Both the position numbers and the translations under genes were made by a program. From Lonicera japonica (Eukaryota > Streptophyta > Magnoliopsida > Dipsacales > Caprifoliaceae): 64,000 nucleotides of DNA. Positions 44,146 through 57,700 of this stretch are shown here, one piece after another (position 1 is the stretch's first letter; each line of letters begins with the position of its first letter). The DNA is taken from NCBI GenBank assembly GCA_021464415.1, contig CM038467.1:53239309-53303308 (forward strand), given 5' to 3'. The notes beneath the pieces are model-generated. The model saw nothing but the letters and a program-made list of their open reading frames with translations, was not told the DNA's origin and searched no databases.

Positions 44146-44655
44146 TCATCAGAGTTCTGCTGCACACGACAAGTTTGAGAACTTATTTCATAGCTTGTGG
44201 GGCAGCCACGTGTTAGGTGACAAGTTTAAGAGAACTTGTTGCCTAGGGGTACTTCTCACATAAGGAAGGCTTTTTTCGAGTATAAATAGGAAGGACAAAG
44301 GCAAAATCTAATTTGTTATCTCTTATATTCTCTTGCCTTAGCATTTCGGAAGAGGTATATTTCTTAAATCTCTATTTTACATATCGAAATTGTGGATTTG
44401 GTGCGTAACACCTTCTCAATCAATAACTTTGTTCCTGAGCCGTATAATCTAGCTTTTACAGATAAAACGTATAATGATTCGGTTTCGAGCTTAGCAAGAT
44501 ATTGTCCACTTCATCGTAGAGCCGCACGGTTTTGTTTTGGCAGTAGTCACCAAGATACTCTCAAAAAGCATCTTTCTAGTTAAGAACCAAATGGGTACTT
44601 ATAAACCAATGATCTATCTATTATAATACCGATGTGAGATATTTTGAATCATTAC
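44146..44655 (+). other. LTR- or promoter-like fragment at the inter-block boundary
   Basis: A TATA box (tataaatagg, 44281-44290) is followed by a leader-like stretch and, at 44500-44640, a segment with gtccac, cacggttttg, cttataaacca and cgatgtgagat. This resembles a dispersed repeat common in dicot genomes. The open frame 44392-44583 is not convincing. It may be part of a copia-type LTR and lies close to the duplication junction. Confidence 0.3.
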
Positions 44656-45918
44656 TGTGAGAATTCACAAATGCGACCCCCCGAGTCACAACCTCTAGTT
44701 TGGGAGTCTGAAACATCTAAAATGATTACGTTGTTTTATTTCCTTCTATATGTTGATAATTCATATCAGGAGTCCCTCTATCTTATTCTAGATGCATAAG
44801 GATTCATTCAGAGTCAAATACGTTTTTCATGAAAACGGACAAATGAGTTATGTAAGGGGAAAGTCTGCATATAAACCTTTTCTTACACGTTTGTCTACGA
44901 AATTAGGGTTCAGGAACTCAGTTATAGATGGAAAAAGGTGTTAAGCACACCTGTTCCGTCCTTTTGGTTTCTAGTGGTCTTATTTGTTATTTTTTATGTT
45001 AGAGAACTTAGATGCTTTTATTGATATTCTACTACTTTTTGAAAATATCTTATAAAAAATCTTATATTTGGGGAAAAACAGGAAAAGGGATGAAAACCTT
45101 GTATTCCAAGATCCGATATTTGGTTTTGTCAAAATATGATTACTAATGAAAAAAATTTACCTTGTTTGTTTGAAATCATGATATTGATTCGATATTGTTT
45201 CCTCGAATAACAGCATCAATTATCTTGTTTGATTAATTTAGAAAAGACTAGATCTTATCGAAATTGATTTGATATGGAATTAAACTCTTGAGGATAGTGT
45301 ATCAAATACATTACATTCAAATACTTGGTTTTATCCGGACGATAATGGACTTACTTCTTCTGGTTTTACAAATGATTTTTATTAATGTTTTGATAAACAG
45401 TTTGTTTGAAAATGATAGAATATCGGTAACGTGACAATAAGTTATCCAACAAGAAAGTAGATAGAGCAACATATATATATAAAAAGTCTACGTGTATGCA
45501 TAATTCAAATTGTGCAATTAAGATAAAACAAGTACATAGATATATAACTTAATTTAAAAAAGAAGTTTAGGTGATTATCTCCCCGTCGATATAATATAAA
45601 TAAGAGAGAAATAAAGTATTGCAAAGAAACCTCTGGTGTGTACTTGTTTTTCCTCTTTAAAATATTTTCAGTGGTCTGACTCTAGAAAGTAGCACTCCGG
45701 GTGCCAAGATTAGATCCAAGACTCTTACAGAAATAAATATTATCAAACATGCTTCTAAATAAAGCTTAAAGTTTGCAAAATATAAGAAAGAGAGAGAGAG
45801 TAAGGAATTTTGTTGTAAAAATCATGTCTCTGAACCAATGGGGTGTTGGCCTATTTACAATGCTTAGGAGGATTTATCGTGAGACAAAACCCAACAGTGT
45901 GCCGTTTATCGTGCGACA
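44656..45918 (-). mobile_element. Truncated Tat-type LTR (block 2 copy)
   Basis: It begins with TGTGAGAATT, the same terminus as the Tat LTRs at 11319 and 27639, and is cut at 45918 by the gypsy element that starts TGTAATACCC. It is the block 2 counterpart of 1-1220 and shows the LTR end that lies outside the window in block 1. The part with most of the U3 palindromes is missing. Confidence 0.7.
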
Positions 45919-47272
45919 TGTAATACCCTTTGGTCACTTTCCATTTGTACTCTCATCTTTCTCATTCTATTGTTAAGCACCATCTTGACTAGTCAGTCAT
46001 AATATGATCCGGTTACCTTTTTAGTGGTTTTACACCTTGAGTATGTCATAGTAGTATATTTAAGTTTGCTTAAGCAGTCGTTTCATCATTTGGGTGGTCC
46101 AAATTTAAAACGAGATCCAAATCGCACTTTTTAGTTTTACTCGAATCGTAAATTTTAGCTAATTTTGAGAAGTCGTAACTTATTTGTTCCTTATATAAAT
46201 GAGTCCCTATCATTAGCTATAGTTCCCTCTTGATCCCTTTTATAAGTTCCACGTTGAACTCGCACTAAGATAGCATCATCTTCGGGGCTGAAATTGAGGA
46301 AAACGTTATGGAAACTGTCATATCACATTCATGATCGATCATGCTTTTTCATGATCGATCATGCTTTTTCACGATCAATCATGAATATGACCAGAGCACA
46401 AATTCTCAAACCATGATTGATCATGGTAAGCTACCCTTGAAGATCGATTTTGACAATTTTTGACTAGATATTCCTCCATTTTAAACCTCATTCTCCCTCA
46501 TTTCCGAGCACACAACTCCAAGGGGAGGAAGAGGGACTTGAGAGCTGAGTAAAGGTGAGATTTTTGAGCTTGTGAGGTACCTAATCCTTTGAATCAAGCT
46601 TTAATCTAAGGATTTCCATCTCCACTTTCTTCTTTAATTAATCTCACACACCACCATTAAAGCAAGGAGGAAGGCTAGATCTTATCTCGGAATAGAAGCT
46701 CCATAGAGGTGGGAATCTTGTATAAAAACTTAATTTATAACTTATAATTTCTTGATTTCCCATTTTACATCTTGTTTGTACAAAAACCCTAGGTTATGTA
46801 CATATACTTTGGGTATATGTTGAGATTAAGATGAAATGTTAGACTTAATAAATCTAATAGCCTATTTATTGTTCAAATAACATGATTCAATGAGAAGTTT
46901 CGATAAATTACTTTTCTTACACTAAAATCCACTTAGACCATATTTTAAAGGTAATGAACCTTGTTATAAAACTTGTAATCTCTCTGTAGGTCCAAGTGGT
47001 GGGATTTTCTTTATAAGATAATTATTAAACAATTTGTTATGCTTGTCGAGTTCATCTACACGGGAAACCTCTTGCTAATTATGTTGTTGACGTTTTATAC
47101 AATTATGGAGAAATATGTATATGTGATGCAATTATTTATGGAAGAGAGCCAGTTGAGATTCTTTAATCAGAGCTAGTCCATGAATGGTCCCAGGTGTGAT
47201 CTCCTTAGACGGGGTCATATGTTGGGACAGAGTGCCCCTACGTGAAAGATTCGAAACCGTTCACGGAAACAA

Positions 47273-47476
47273 ATGAGAGTCCCTGTTGCCGCGTGGGTGA
47301 AAGAAAAGGGAAATGACCAGAGGAGTATATGGGATAAGAGTAAGAAATCCCGTTCAGGTTCAGAATCGTTTAGAGGAAACAATGTGAGTAATGTTGGTTG
47401 CATTAGACCACGCACAAGGTGTTTTATTTGTAAAAGTCAAGACCATTATCGCAAGGATTGCCCAAACCGTGATTGA
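47273..47476 (+). pseudogene. Gag zinc-knuckle fragment (CCHC), block 2 gypsy copy
   Basis: The open frame ends with a nucleocapsid knuckle: C-F-I-C-K-S-Q-D-H-Y-R-K-D-C, i.e. C-x2-C-x4-H-x4-C, preceded by a basic, serine-rich stretch. That is the RNA-binding knuckle of retroelement Gag. It stops two codons after the 'NRD' that follows. In block 1 this part is missing; the sequence jumps from the serine/lysine stretch at about 2622 to the region after the knuckle. Confidence 0.7.
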
Positions 47477-47719
47477 TAAGAAAAGATGAGCCAGAATAAC
47501 AAATGTGGGGGAGGTGAAAGCAACGGAAGAGGCCAACTAAGTAGGTTTGGAGGCCATTTGTCCTAGTCATCAGACCAGGACCAGTCTCCAAGTAAGAGCC
47601 AGTATCAAGGGAATCTTTAATCCTAGTAGCATAAATCTACCTAACTACTAAATCAGCCACATGGCCAAGGTAGCCAATTTTTCAATTTAACTCCGATAGC
47701 GGACCATGAGGATCATACA

Positions 47720-47926
47720 GTGATGGAAGGTAGTCTTGTTCTTTTTAATATTGGTGTTAGAGCTTTGTTTGATACGAGTGTACCACACTCCTCTATATCG
47801 GTTGCATGTGCTAAAAGTCTGGGTTTAAAACCGAAAAAATTAAAATTTCCCATTAGTATTCGGATACCTACGGGTAATAGTATTCATTTGAATCGTTATT
47901 GCACCATCATCATCTCTTCATTCTGA
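47720..47926 (+). pseudogene. Retropepsin fragment with mutated active site, block 2
   Basis: This is the counterpart of 2852-3079. The catalytic triplet reads D-T-S instead of D-T-G, so the protease would be inactive even if expressed. The frame ends at the same stop as in block 1. It is a relic. Confidence 0.6.
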
Positions 47927-49752
47927 CTATCACATGGAAAATAATCAAGCCATGATTGATTTCCACATTAAAAAGATCACCATCTCCCATCTATAAAGAA
48001 AGAAGGTTATTTTCTTCGGGGAAAAGTATAATTTGTACCTTGTGACTTATACCATGTAAAAGAGCTGCCTGTTTTTGAAAAATAGGCGCTTGTTGACAAA
48101 CAGGAGCCTGTTGCAAAGTTGGTTTGAAAGTTTAAAAGGGCTTTTTAGAGCTTTCTTGGAGCATTTTTTAGAAAACAAAAACTGAGCTTTGAGAGCTCGT
48201 TTTTCCTCTACATTTCTCTCTTTAGAATTTATCAAAAATCACATTCTGGATTCCGATTCGACCTTAAGAAAAGCTATTATATACTTTGAAGGGATCGAGG
48301 TGAGCTAGGAATTTTAAGATTTAATCGAATGAATTTTTGAATATCATCTTTCTCTATCTTCTTTCGGCTTATAAGTTCGAGGTAGGGGTTCTCTTGCTTT
48401 CAAAACTTCATAAAATATTTTTCTACCTTAATAATTGTTGTATTTGACTTATGTTTGTTTGAAAACTCAAGAGTAATGAAATATATGGTGTTTGATGATT
48501 TCTATAGTTATATTTGCATGATTTAAGGCAAACTATGCCATACACACTTGTTGTAAATTGCTATCGGAATCATATATGGTATCTCTTGGTGGTGTGGGTA
48601 TTGTTGGTTGGAAAAATTGAATTAGTAATGGTTCATACGCACCAAGGGATACGAAATAGGATTGATTTTAGTAAATATGACATAGATTGCTCGGTATATG
48701 CACGAAATTATATGTTTGCATGCCATACACATTATCACTGTGTCAACCAAACGCTTGGAGGATTATCAGCATATCTGGATTAGTCCTATGGCCTGACGTA
48801 TGGGGCATATATCTTATCTTGATGATGATGGTGATGAAAGCTCATTATGATCATGATATTATTTTAAATGTGATATGATCCTGATATGGTTCTACTGTGG
48901 CCCTTCGATTGTGAATGGATGATGTATTAGTTGGTGCCTACCGGTATGGAAATTAAGTGGGGCCTGGTGCCCTTTGGATGAAAATCTCTAAAACTCCGGA
49001 GGGCAGCAACGCGTCGGCTGTCTAGAGCCAGCGGTGTGTAGTTCGAAAATCTAGACAATGGTAAGGCGCTGATGATTCTATTGCGATGATAGTATTGGCG
49101 GACTTATGGTCCAAATTGATTATGGTCTATGGATCTTCTCTGGGCCAATGAGCTAACTTATGATCATTATCGGATTATTCTCTCGGGCGGACATGCCCAT
49201 GTTCTATTCTGGCGGTACGGATATATTCTAGCAAAGTGGTTCTATGGTTGACACAAGGGAGGTAACCTGCATTGGCATGTGCATGCATTTCTTATTGAAT
49301 AAATGGTTCTAAACTTATTTATGTTTTATATATGATGCTTTCGTCATTACTCACCCCTACTGAGCGTGTAGCTCACCCCGTTTTTTAAAACTATTACAGG
49401 TACTCATGAGTCCTAGGGGGACAAAGAGACGACATATTCGGAGACGAAGTAGAAGCCTCTGATAGTATGGTTTATTTTTGTAATAACTATGTTGGTCCGG
49501 GAAGCCACAACTAACCCGGGAACTTATATATGTTTATTTTGAATGTTCATATGGTAAATTTTTGTATATCTATAATGCATGCTCACAATTATAGTATCAA
49601 TGCATAGTCCATGCTTATCTTTGTATGATATATGTATCCTTGTTAGTTTATACTCTTCATATTTACCTATCTGAGTCTTACTAAGATGGGTTAGTGACAC
49701 TCCAGGTCTTAATTAAGGGTGTTATCCTATAAATTAAGGCAGGGGTGTTACA

Positions 49753-51487
49753 ATTAAACTTTTACCCCCCCTAAAATTTACATGTATCGTCACTTTGGTC
49801 CTCAATATTTCATTTGTTACATTTTTGCCCTCAACATTTGACCCAAGTTGCACTTTGATCCAAAATTGAATGTTGTGAGAATCCGCAAATGCGACCCCCA
49901 GGTCTCAACTTATAGTTTGGGAGTCTAAAATATCGAAAAGGATTTCATTAATCCATTTGCTTCTATGTGTTAATAATTTGTACATTCCTTTTTTCTATTT
50001 CTAAATGCAAAGGAGTTCGTTCAGAATCGCCAATACGTTTTACAAGAAAATGGATAAAAAGTTTGTGTAAGAGGAAAGGTCATAGGCAAGCCTTTTCCTT
50101 ACACGATTGTCTACGAAACTGAGGTTCTATAGGATTCGGAAAGTATATTAGAGTTTAAGAAAGTGTTAAGCACCCATTCCGTCTTTTCAGTCTAAAGTGA
50201 TTTTATATGTTTATTCTATGTTGAAAAACTTGGATGCTTTTACTAATAGTTTACCACTTTTCAAAAATAATTTGTAAAGAACTTGATTTTGGAAAAATGA
50301 GAAAAGGGATAAAAACCTTGTATTCCGTGATCCAATATTTTGGTTTTGTTGAAATCAAACTATTAATGGCAAAGTTTATTAGTTTTGAAATTAAAAAGAT
50401 ATTCCAGCATTGTTTCCTCAAATCACAATGTTGGCTTATCTTTGTTCTGGTTATTTTTAGAAAAGATCGAATCTTATCGGGATTAATTTGATATAAAATT
50501 GGACTTTTAAAGAGAGTGTATCAGATATGTCACAATTTTAAGTCCAAAGTAAGTTTTATCGATCCGGGTTTTGAAAATTTGATTTTATCCGGATGATAAT
50601 GTACTTACTTTTTTTGATTGTACAAACGATTTTATCAAAGTGTTGTTTTAAAAAGGGTAGATTATTTGTAACTTGACAATAAGTTTACTCAATTAGAAAG
50701 CAGACAGAACAATAAATATGAGAAATAAAAATGACTACACATATATATAATTTTAAAGACTAGAAGAGACTTTTGTTACCTTTCCGACAATATATATAAG
50801 AAAGAAATAGAGAAAATATAATACAACAGAAGATAATCCAGAGGATATTATCTTTTCTACTCTAGATATTTTCAAGAATTCGATTCTAGAAGATAACATG
50901 TCAAGTGTCAAGAATGGATTCGATAATTCCTCAGAAATCTGATGATTATAGATTTACACTTGTTAATGCTTCATAAAATCAAAGAATAATTGAGATTTTA
51001 TCCCTCAAATTGCTGTCATTAAACCCTTGGGGTTATTTTATCCCTTATAGAGCTCGGGAGTGATTTTCGCGCAACATTCTCCAAGAATAGGGAAATGTCG
51101 TGCTACAATTAGCCAGATGTCACACGATAAATGGCTGAAATAATGTCTCTGACATACTAATTTGTTAGGAAGTGGTTGGTCTGTGTTTGGGGAACTTGTT
51201 TCCCAATACATGAGGGTTTGTCATGCGAGAACCCTATTAGAAATAGGTTTGTTTGGACAACAAACTTCCTGAAGTAATTTCTAATGTGTAGGTGAGTCCC
51301 AGACTCACAAAAGGTGTTTTTTTCGATAGTTTAGGGTTCTTGCGGGGGTCACGGATTGAGGTATCTACAAATGCATCATCAATTATTTGGATGAAATTGC
51401 AACTCGCCTCTAATCTTGAGGACCAATATAAATAACCAAAATGAGAATCCCTGTAAACTTCAGGAGGGGTAAAAAGTTCAATTACCC
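49753..51487. mobile_element. Small inverted-repeat element split by a solo LTR, block 2
   Basis: This is the counterpart of 4906-6642, with halves at 49753-49873 and 51370-51487 around the solo LTR. Both blocks have the same nesting, so the LTR insertion predates the duplication. Confidence 0.55.
49874..51369 (-). mobile_element. Solo Tat-type LTR, block 2
   Basis: Counterpart of 5027-6524 with the same ends and flanking bases. Its palindromes are more decayed than in block 1: tgtcgtgctaca near 51096, tgtcacacgata near 51118 and tgtcatgcgaga near 51219 have each lost a symmetric position. Confidence 0.85.
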
Positions 51488-51605
51488 TTCTAGTACTATA
51501 TTAGTGTTTATCTTTTTGGATCGTCGTGTCTGATGTGTTAACTGTAGAGATTTTGTAGGTGCATGCATTTGTAGTGTAAGAGCCGTAGCGTACTTGTATT
51601 TATTT

Positions 51606-51752
51606 ATTTTTATTTAAAAGGAAGGTCTAAGTCTCAGTTTTCTTATTACAATAACAAAAAATCCAACCTCTCCTTTTTCTTGGTGTGATTCAAACCCGGG
51701 ACCTCCCGGGTTCAGGTGAGTGCCGTTCTCAATTAGGCAACCCAATGATACA
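51606..51752 (-). mobile_element. Candidate tRNA-derived SINE, block 2
   Basis: Counterpart of 6761-6907, with the same head, box B-like segment and flanking repeats (51595-51605 and 51753-51763). Confidence 0.5.
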
Positions 51753-52960
51753 TGTATCTATTTAATACAAGTGCATGAATGAATTTATCTCAACCAATTG
51801 AATTGAATATAAATAAGTTTGAGAATATACATTCCAAACATAATGGTAATTAATGTGATAGTTATCCTACCCAAGATCCTTTTGTTTATTTATCTATTTG
51901 CAATATATAACCCCCTTTAAAATAGTTCAAAAAATGGGGAAGAATTGGAATTTACTTTTTAGTAATTATTTTGTATGTGAATTTAATAAATCTTTATAAA
52001 CAATGAAAATGTTATTTCATGCTAAAGTAGAATACTTATAAAAAAATAAAATAAATAAATAGAAAGTATTTTCTACTACAATGAATCCCAACTAAACAAA
52101 CAAAATCTTTAAATTAGGACACACTAATATATTTACGATAAAATTTTCAAAAATAACTGATTTTCTGCCTAAATATTAATTTCATGAATTACAGTGCATG
52201 TGCTTGTAGTACTACATACATCCACAAATTCAAAGAGGCATTAATGGAACAACTACGTTAGTACAAGGAGTATTAAAATATTGCACATGCACCACCAACA
52301 AGTTTTATTTTTTTCCCATGGTTGACTTTGATGGTGAACTCTATTTGCTCTTATTCAAAGAACAATAAAGTAATAAGTTTGACTAGTACCAATGTGATGA
52401 TGGCACTGCTTGTACTAATTTAAATGATTAAATTATTATTTTAAAAATATTGTGTTAGAAAGTGCGTAAGTGATTGTGTAAAGCACAAATGGTTGTTTTT
52501 TTTAGTAATGCACAATGTGCTTTACTAACTAGTAACAAACAATATTTTAACATCCCATCAAATTCAATTGTATTGGTTCAATTTTTTTTTTTTAAAGATT
52601 ATTCAATTTTCTCAAAACAAATATAGTTAATAATATAAACACCATACAACATAAAGTATTAAATCAAAAGGTACGATTAGAGTTTATTTAGTAGGCTCAT
52701 TTATATATAGCAATATTAAAGTGCAACAGGGTAATATTATATATTTAGTGTATAAGGATAATCAATTATGTGGTGACATGTGTGATTTTAAAGTGGGTTG
52801 GCCGAATTGGAGTAAACGTCCATGGGCAATTCAAGTTGAAATTAGAAGAATCTTTGAGAAAGTTTAAGTATGATGGACTTTAGAGGGTAGTTAGCACTTT
52901 TCACTTTTCACCTTTAAACTTTGTTAGAAAATGTATATCTATAATAATATTGTATTCTAG

Positions 52961-53345
52961 ATTAATCTTGGATTAAGCTAGATTAATCCAAATGTTAGAA
53001 ATAATTCCATGATTGATCTAACAAAAAGCTAGATTGATCTCACATACTTTTTATCAACTCTAGATTGATCTTGGAATGAGCTAGATTGATCTAGCTCTTT
53101 GACTTTCTATTGACTTTTTGCTTTAGAGTCCAAAATTGCTTGGTTGTTTTTTCTTCCTTTCTCCAATTCATTTCATGAGATCTAAAGACACCAAAATAAA
53201 TACAAAATGTGCCTTTTCAAGCAATGTTAAATACAAAAGTGCTACGAAACTAATCGCGATAAAAATTGGCAAACCGAGTAGTTCTAAGAGAAATAAATGC
53301 ACCTTCAAAAATGAGCATATGAATGACAATATTATGCGTTTATAA
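52961..53345. mobile_element. Right-end remnant of the LTR-like element, block 2
   Basis: Only the last 385 bp of the 8426-10281 element remain, ending GCGTTTATAA then gtcta. The left part is missing together with 0.3 kb of flank. The join lies at CTAG, which is present at both ends of the lost segment in block 1 (8112-8115 and 9893-9896). Confidence 0.75.
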
Positions 53346-54790
53346 GTCTAGAAGATTTACAAGCTCATAAGGTGTATTGCTTCAAAAAAAATCACAAAGT
53401 TTCAATGTGGGATATAAGAATTTTGATTTCTTAAACTCTCCTTTTCCCATTTCAAGTAACTCACTTTGGATGACAATTTATCATTCACCCGCTATTCATT
53501 TTGAGCAAGTAAATATATAACTTAAATGTACTCATGGAGGAGAACACGAATCCATAATTATTTTCTAAAATCGATCGCACGATTTTAAATAAACTTGCTC
53601 TTAAAATGGCCAAAAAATTAACTACATTTTCAACAAACTTTACTAAATATGTCCTTTAAATTTTTTTGGGCAGAGGCAACTTCAAAATTTTCTTTGCGAC
53701 CCACACTCATTGATCAAAATTTGCTTTGCCTCCCACACTCATCGAAAAGTGAATGTCTCGTTAAAAGTATGTATAGAAAGGACAAGTGCAAGGCACGCTC
53801 AAATTCCTATCTATCAATCTATCTATCTATGTCACACACAATTTGCTCAAAATTGGTTTTATTGACTCAATCCAATTGGTTTATTAGTTGAGAAGATTAA
53901 AGGACTATGAAGAGAAATTGAGGGGTTTGTTTAGTGTAGAGAATGAATTGATGGAAAATTTTCTAATGTTTGGTTAAGGAATTAAAAGGATCGCGAATTT
54001 AAGGCTTATAATAAAAGGATGAGGGGTGTGGTGGATTTGGAGAGGAAAGTGGCGGGTGAGAAGGGAAAGGGAGTGGATCAGCTTGGTTTGGGGAACAATT
54101 TATGAAAAGTGACTTGGTTTAATTGTGTATTTGATATGTAATGTCAAAAATATCCCTGCACATGCCTTGCATGTGTTCATTTTATCAAGACTTTTAACGG
54201 GACATCCATTTTTTGACAAGTGTGGGTCGTGGAGCAAACATTGAATTTGCCTTTGCTGAATTTTTTTTTTTGAAAGACAACCGTGTGACAATTGGTAAAC
54301 TTTAGTGGTGAAAATTGCTAATTACCTGACTTTACAACTATCCATACTTTCAAAGAAAACAATATGGGAGCATATTTGTTATAATCAGGCTATGTACATA
54401 GTAAAGAGAGTAAGAGAACTATGCACTACTAGAAAGATATCCTTACAATGTTGAAAGGTATTTTGTAGAATGGACAATAAGGGCCCAATATTAGATGAAG
54501 ACTTTGATCATTTGATTGATAAAATTTAGGGAGTATTTAATTTTTTTTAATTTTTTTTCACCAAAGAGTAAATTCATTGATGAAATATAATTACATTTGC
54601 AAATTCTTTGTCGCTAAAGGTGAAAATTAATTCTATGATGAAAATAAGTTTTCATCACTAATATTTATTACATATGATTCCCAAATTACTTCATATACAT
54701 TGTACATGAATTGAGTTTGCCACCATGATAAGTTTGAAATAAACCCGCAATGGGTGTACTTCTTTTTATCACCCTTTACTAATGGACTAC

Positions 54791-57700
54791 TTACAGCCTT
54801 GATAACATAGTGTAGGATAATTGGGATCTTATAGGAAGTTTTAATGACTCCCACTCTTCATCCTCAAAATTTGAGAAAAATTTGTGCACCATTTCTTCGT
54901 TCACTAGCTCTAGTTTCGAAGGCACCCACTATTAGAAAAAAGAAGAAAAATAATTATCCCACTTGTAGTAAGTATGAATCTGTAAATGATGAAAACACAT
55001 TTTTCTCAAAAGTAATTAAAAATTTTGCAAACTAGAATCTTAAACTCCATAAGAAATATTAATGAAACATACATGTGGATTCTTATCTTTATCAATTAAC
55101 ATGGCTCTGGAACCCTGCATGCAAAATTTTTAATATATTGATTAGAAAATAAGAAAACTTTGTTCAATTGATAAAAAATAATAATTCAATTTTGGATCTA
55201 ACTCCTCTAAGGTTATGAAAATCACTTTAGTTGTAAAGTTATGCAATCTGGGTCGCTAATAGTAAATTGAACATTTCATTTCGAGTCCTCGCTAGAAAAA
55301 GTGTATAGCTTTAGCAAGGACTTTACTGAATTTAAGCTAATCCGAGTTGTTCAATTTAGCATTAAGGGTCCAGATTGCATAAATTTACCTATAAAAGTGA
55401 CTTTTGTCACTTTAGAGGTTGTGACTCTGACACTTATAAACCAAACGAGCGATGAAAAGAACGTTCAAACAAACCTCGAAGAAATCATCACTAATTGTTC
55501 GCCTTATAATGTGAGAGATGATGTTAAATTCACGAATGAGACATTGATCAAGTTTTTGATCCCTTCCATCCCTAATCTACTCACCAAATAAAATATAAAA
55601 TCAATGAGTTAATTTCGACAAACTAAACTGAATCTAAGTTTGACAAAATTAGCATTCCAAACTTAGTCATTAAATTGATGTTGACCAACCGAACGTAAAA
55701 ACACTTTTAGGCTTGTCGGAGAAGCTATCTTCATTGAGTTTATCGCGTCAAGGATCCAGTGGTCTTCTCTATCTGCAATAACTCCCTCCTAAGATAGCGC
55801 AAAATGAGAAAAGTATATTGGGATTTGCGTTCCAAGTGAATATTGTATTTGAATTTAAGAAACCTTTTGTTTTGAAATCCAGAATTATAACTAGCAAAAA
55901 TCTTATTTGATGTTAAATTATAGTATCTTAACAATCATATAATTATTTTTATTTTTCTATAATCAAAGACTAAGCCTCTGTTTGATAACAAGATAGATAA
56001 TGATAGGAAAAATCATTAATTTAGGTAAGAAGTTAGAAAATAAGTTGAGGGATGTAGTGAGATGTTGTCTTACTATTTTGCTTTTTTCCATCGAAAAAAA
56101 TTTCCCGAAAAAGAAAGCTTTTCCACAAGAAATAAAGAAGGATGGATAACATCTATTCATAAAAAATAGAGAGCATCTCTCCAAGTCACATAACTTATTT
56201 TCTAACTTTTCACACAAAATCAATTTGTTCCCCTTATTTTGAGACGCATTCAAAATTTATATTAGCCTTGTCAATTTTTCTTCGTAACAATAGAAAATTT
56301 GAAAAATAATCATACATCATACATCATTCATATTCAATGAATTTTATTATATTACTACATACACAATATAAGATTGAAAATATAATTATTTAATAGATGT
56401 CACAAGTTTTTGTCTAGAAAATAATTTTTTTTTTGCATAAACAAAAACATACCAGTGATGATAATATTTCTTCAACAGTTTTTCTGGAAAAGCATTTGTT
56501 GATAATCTCCAATCTATAATCAATACACCTCCAAGTTAGTAAAATACATATATATGCGTATCATCAATTTAACACGGTCAATTGACTTTTTTCATCGTTA
56601 AAGTTTATCAATTTTGTCACTTTGGACCTGATATTTAGTTGCCCCAATGTCCTCAAAGTTTGAACTATGTCTCAGTTTCATTCAAAAAGAGGTCAAGGCA
56701 TCCAATTTTGGATGAAAGTAGAGATCGACTCAAATTTTGAGGTCTAAAGTGACAAATGAAATATTGGGGACCAATTTAAGAAAATAAGTAAATTTTAAGG
56801 GTGTAAAAGATCAATTACTGATTTACAATGAAGAAGGAAACAATACCAACCGTATATTCCTATATGTATATCATCATTTTAACATGGGTAATTGACTCTC
56901 TTTTTTACCATTATAGTTTATCAGTTTTCTCACTTTGGACCTAATATTTTAGTTGTCTCAATGATCTCAAAGTTTGAACTACGTTTCATTTTCATCCAAA
57001 ACATGGTCCAGGCATTCAAATTTGGATGAAAGTAGAACTCGACTCAAACTTTTAGGTCAAAAGTTAGACAAATGAAATTTTACGGACCAAAGTAAGAACA
57101 TAAGTAAACGTTAAGGACATAAAAGATCAATTACTTATTTAACATGAAGGAAACAATGGAAACTTTTTACCTTGAGGTGATGCTATCTTGTGTCAAGTCT
57201 ATTTCGTGGGAAAATTTATTGACAATCTCGTATATGATAGATATGTTAAAGACATTAGATGAAGCCGTAATATCAAGTGCATTTTCGAGCAAAGCAATAT
57301 CCTAGAAAAGTTGAAAACAAGTTTTAATAATATGTATTGTATGTATACATATGATAATTAGCACTAACTAATTAAGCATGCATCTTCAATTTCATTTCAA
57401 GATTGAGGAAAACCACTAAATCTTCGGTATTATGTAATTGTACATTCAATGATACTATAAGTTTGTAAAGGGTAATTAGCAAAAATGACCAATGAAGTTT
57501 GACACAATTCCCTCGCTCGTCCTTAAAGTTTAATTTTTTGTTGAAACATCCTTAAAGTTTATAATTTGTCATTCGCTTGTCCAAAACTAGATGCCTTGTT
57601 AAAAACTTGGATGGAAAACGCACATGGCTGTCACATGACTCTATTTTAAGGAGTATTTTCAGTACTCTTGCTTTAGTGGGACAAAGAGGAGAGAATAAAA

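Larger units (their letters stand above)
45919..49752 (+). mobile_element. Decayed Ty3/gypsy retrotransposon, block 2
   Basis: This is the counterpart of 1221-4905, with the same ends (TGTAATACCC ... ggggtgttaca). It is slightly longer because it keeps about 131 bp of gag with a zinc knuckle (47342-47472) that block 1 has lost, and has one more 20 bp palindromic unit near 46330. Protease region at 47720-47926. No RT or integrase. Confidence 0.65.

Noticed and set aside
44392..44583. 63-codon frame near the block boundary
   Set aside because: No family match; it lies in a dispersed-repeat segment.
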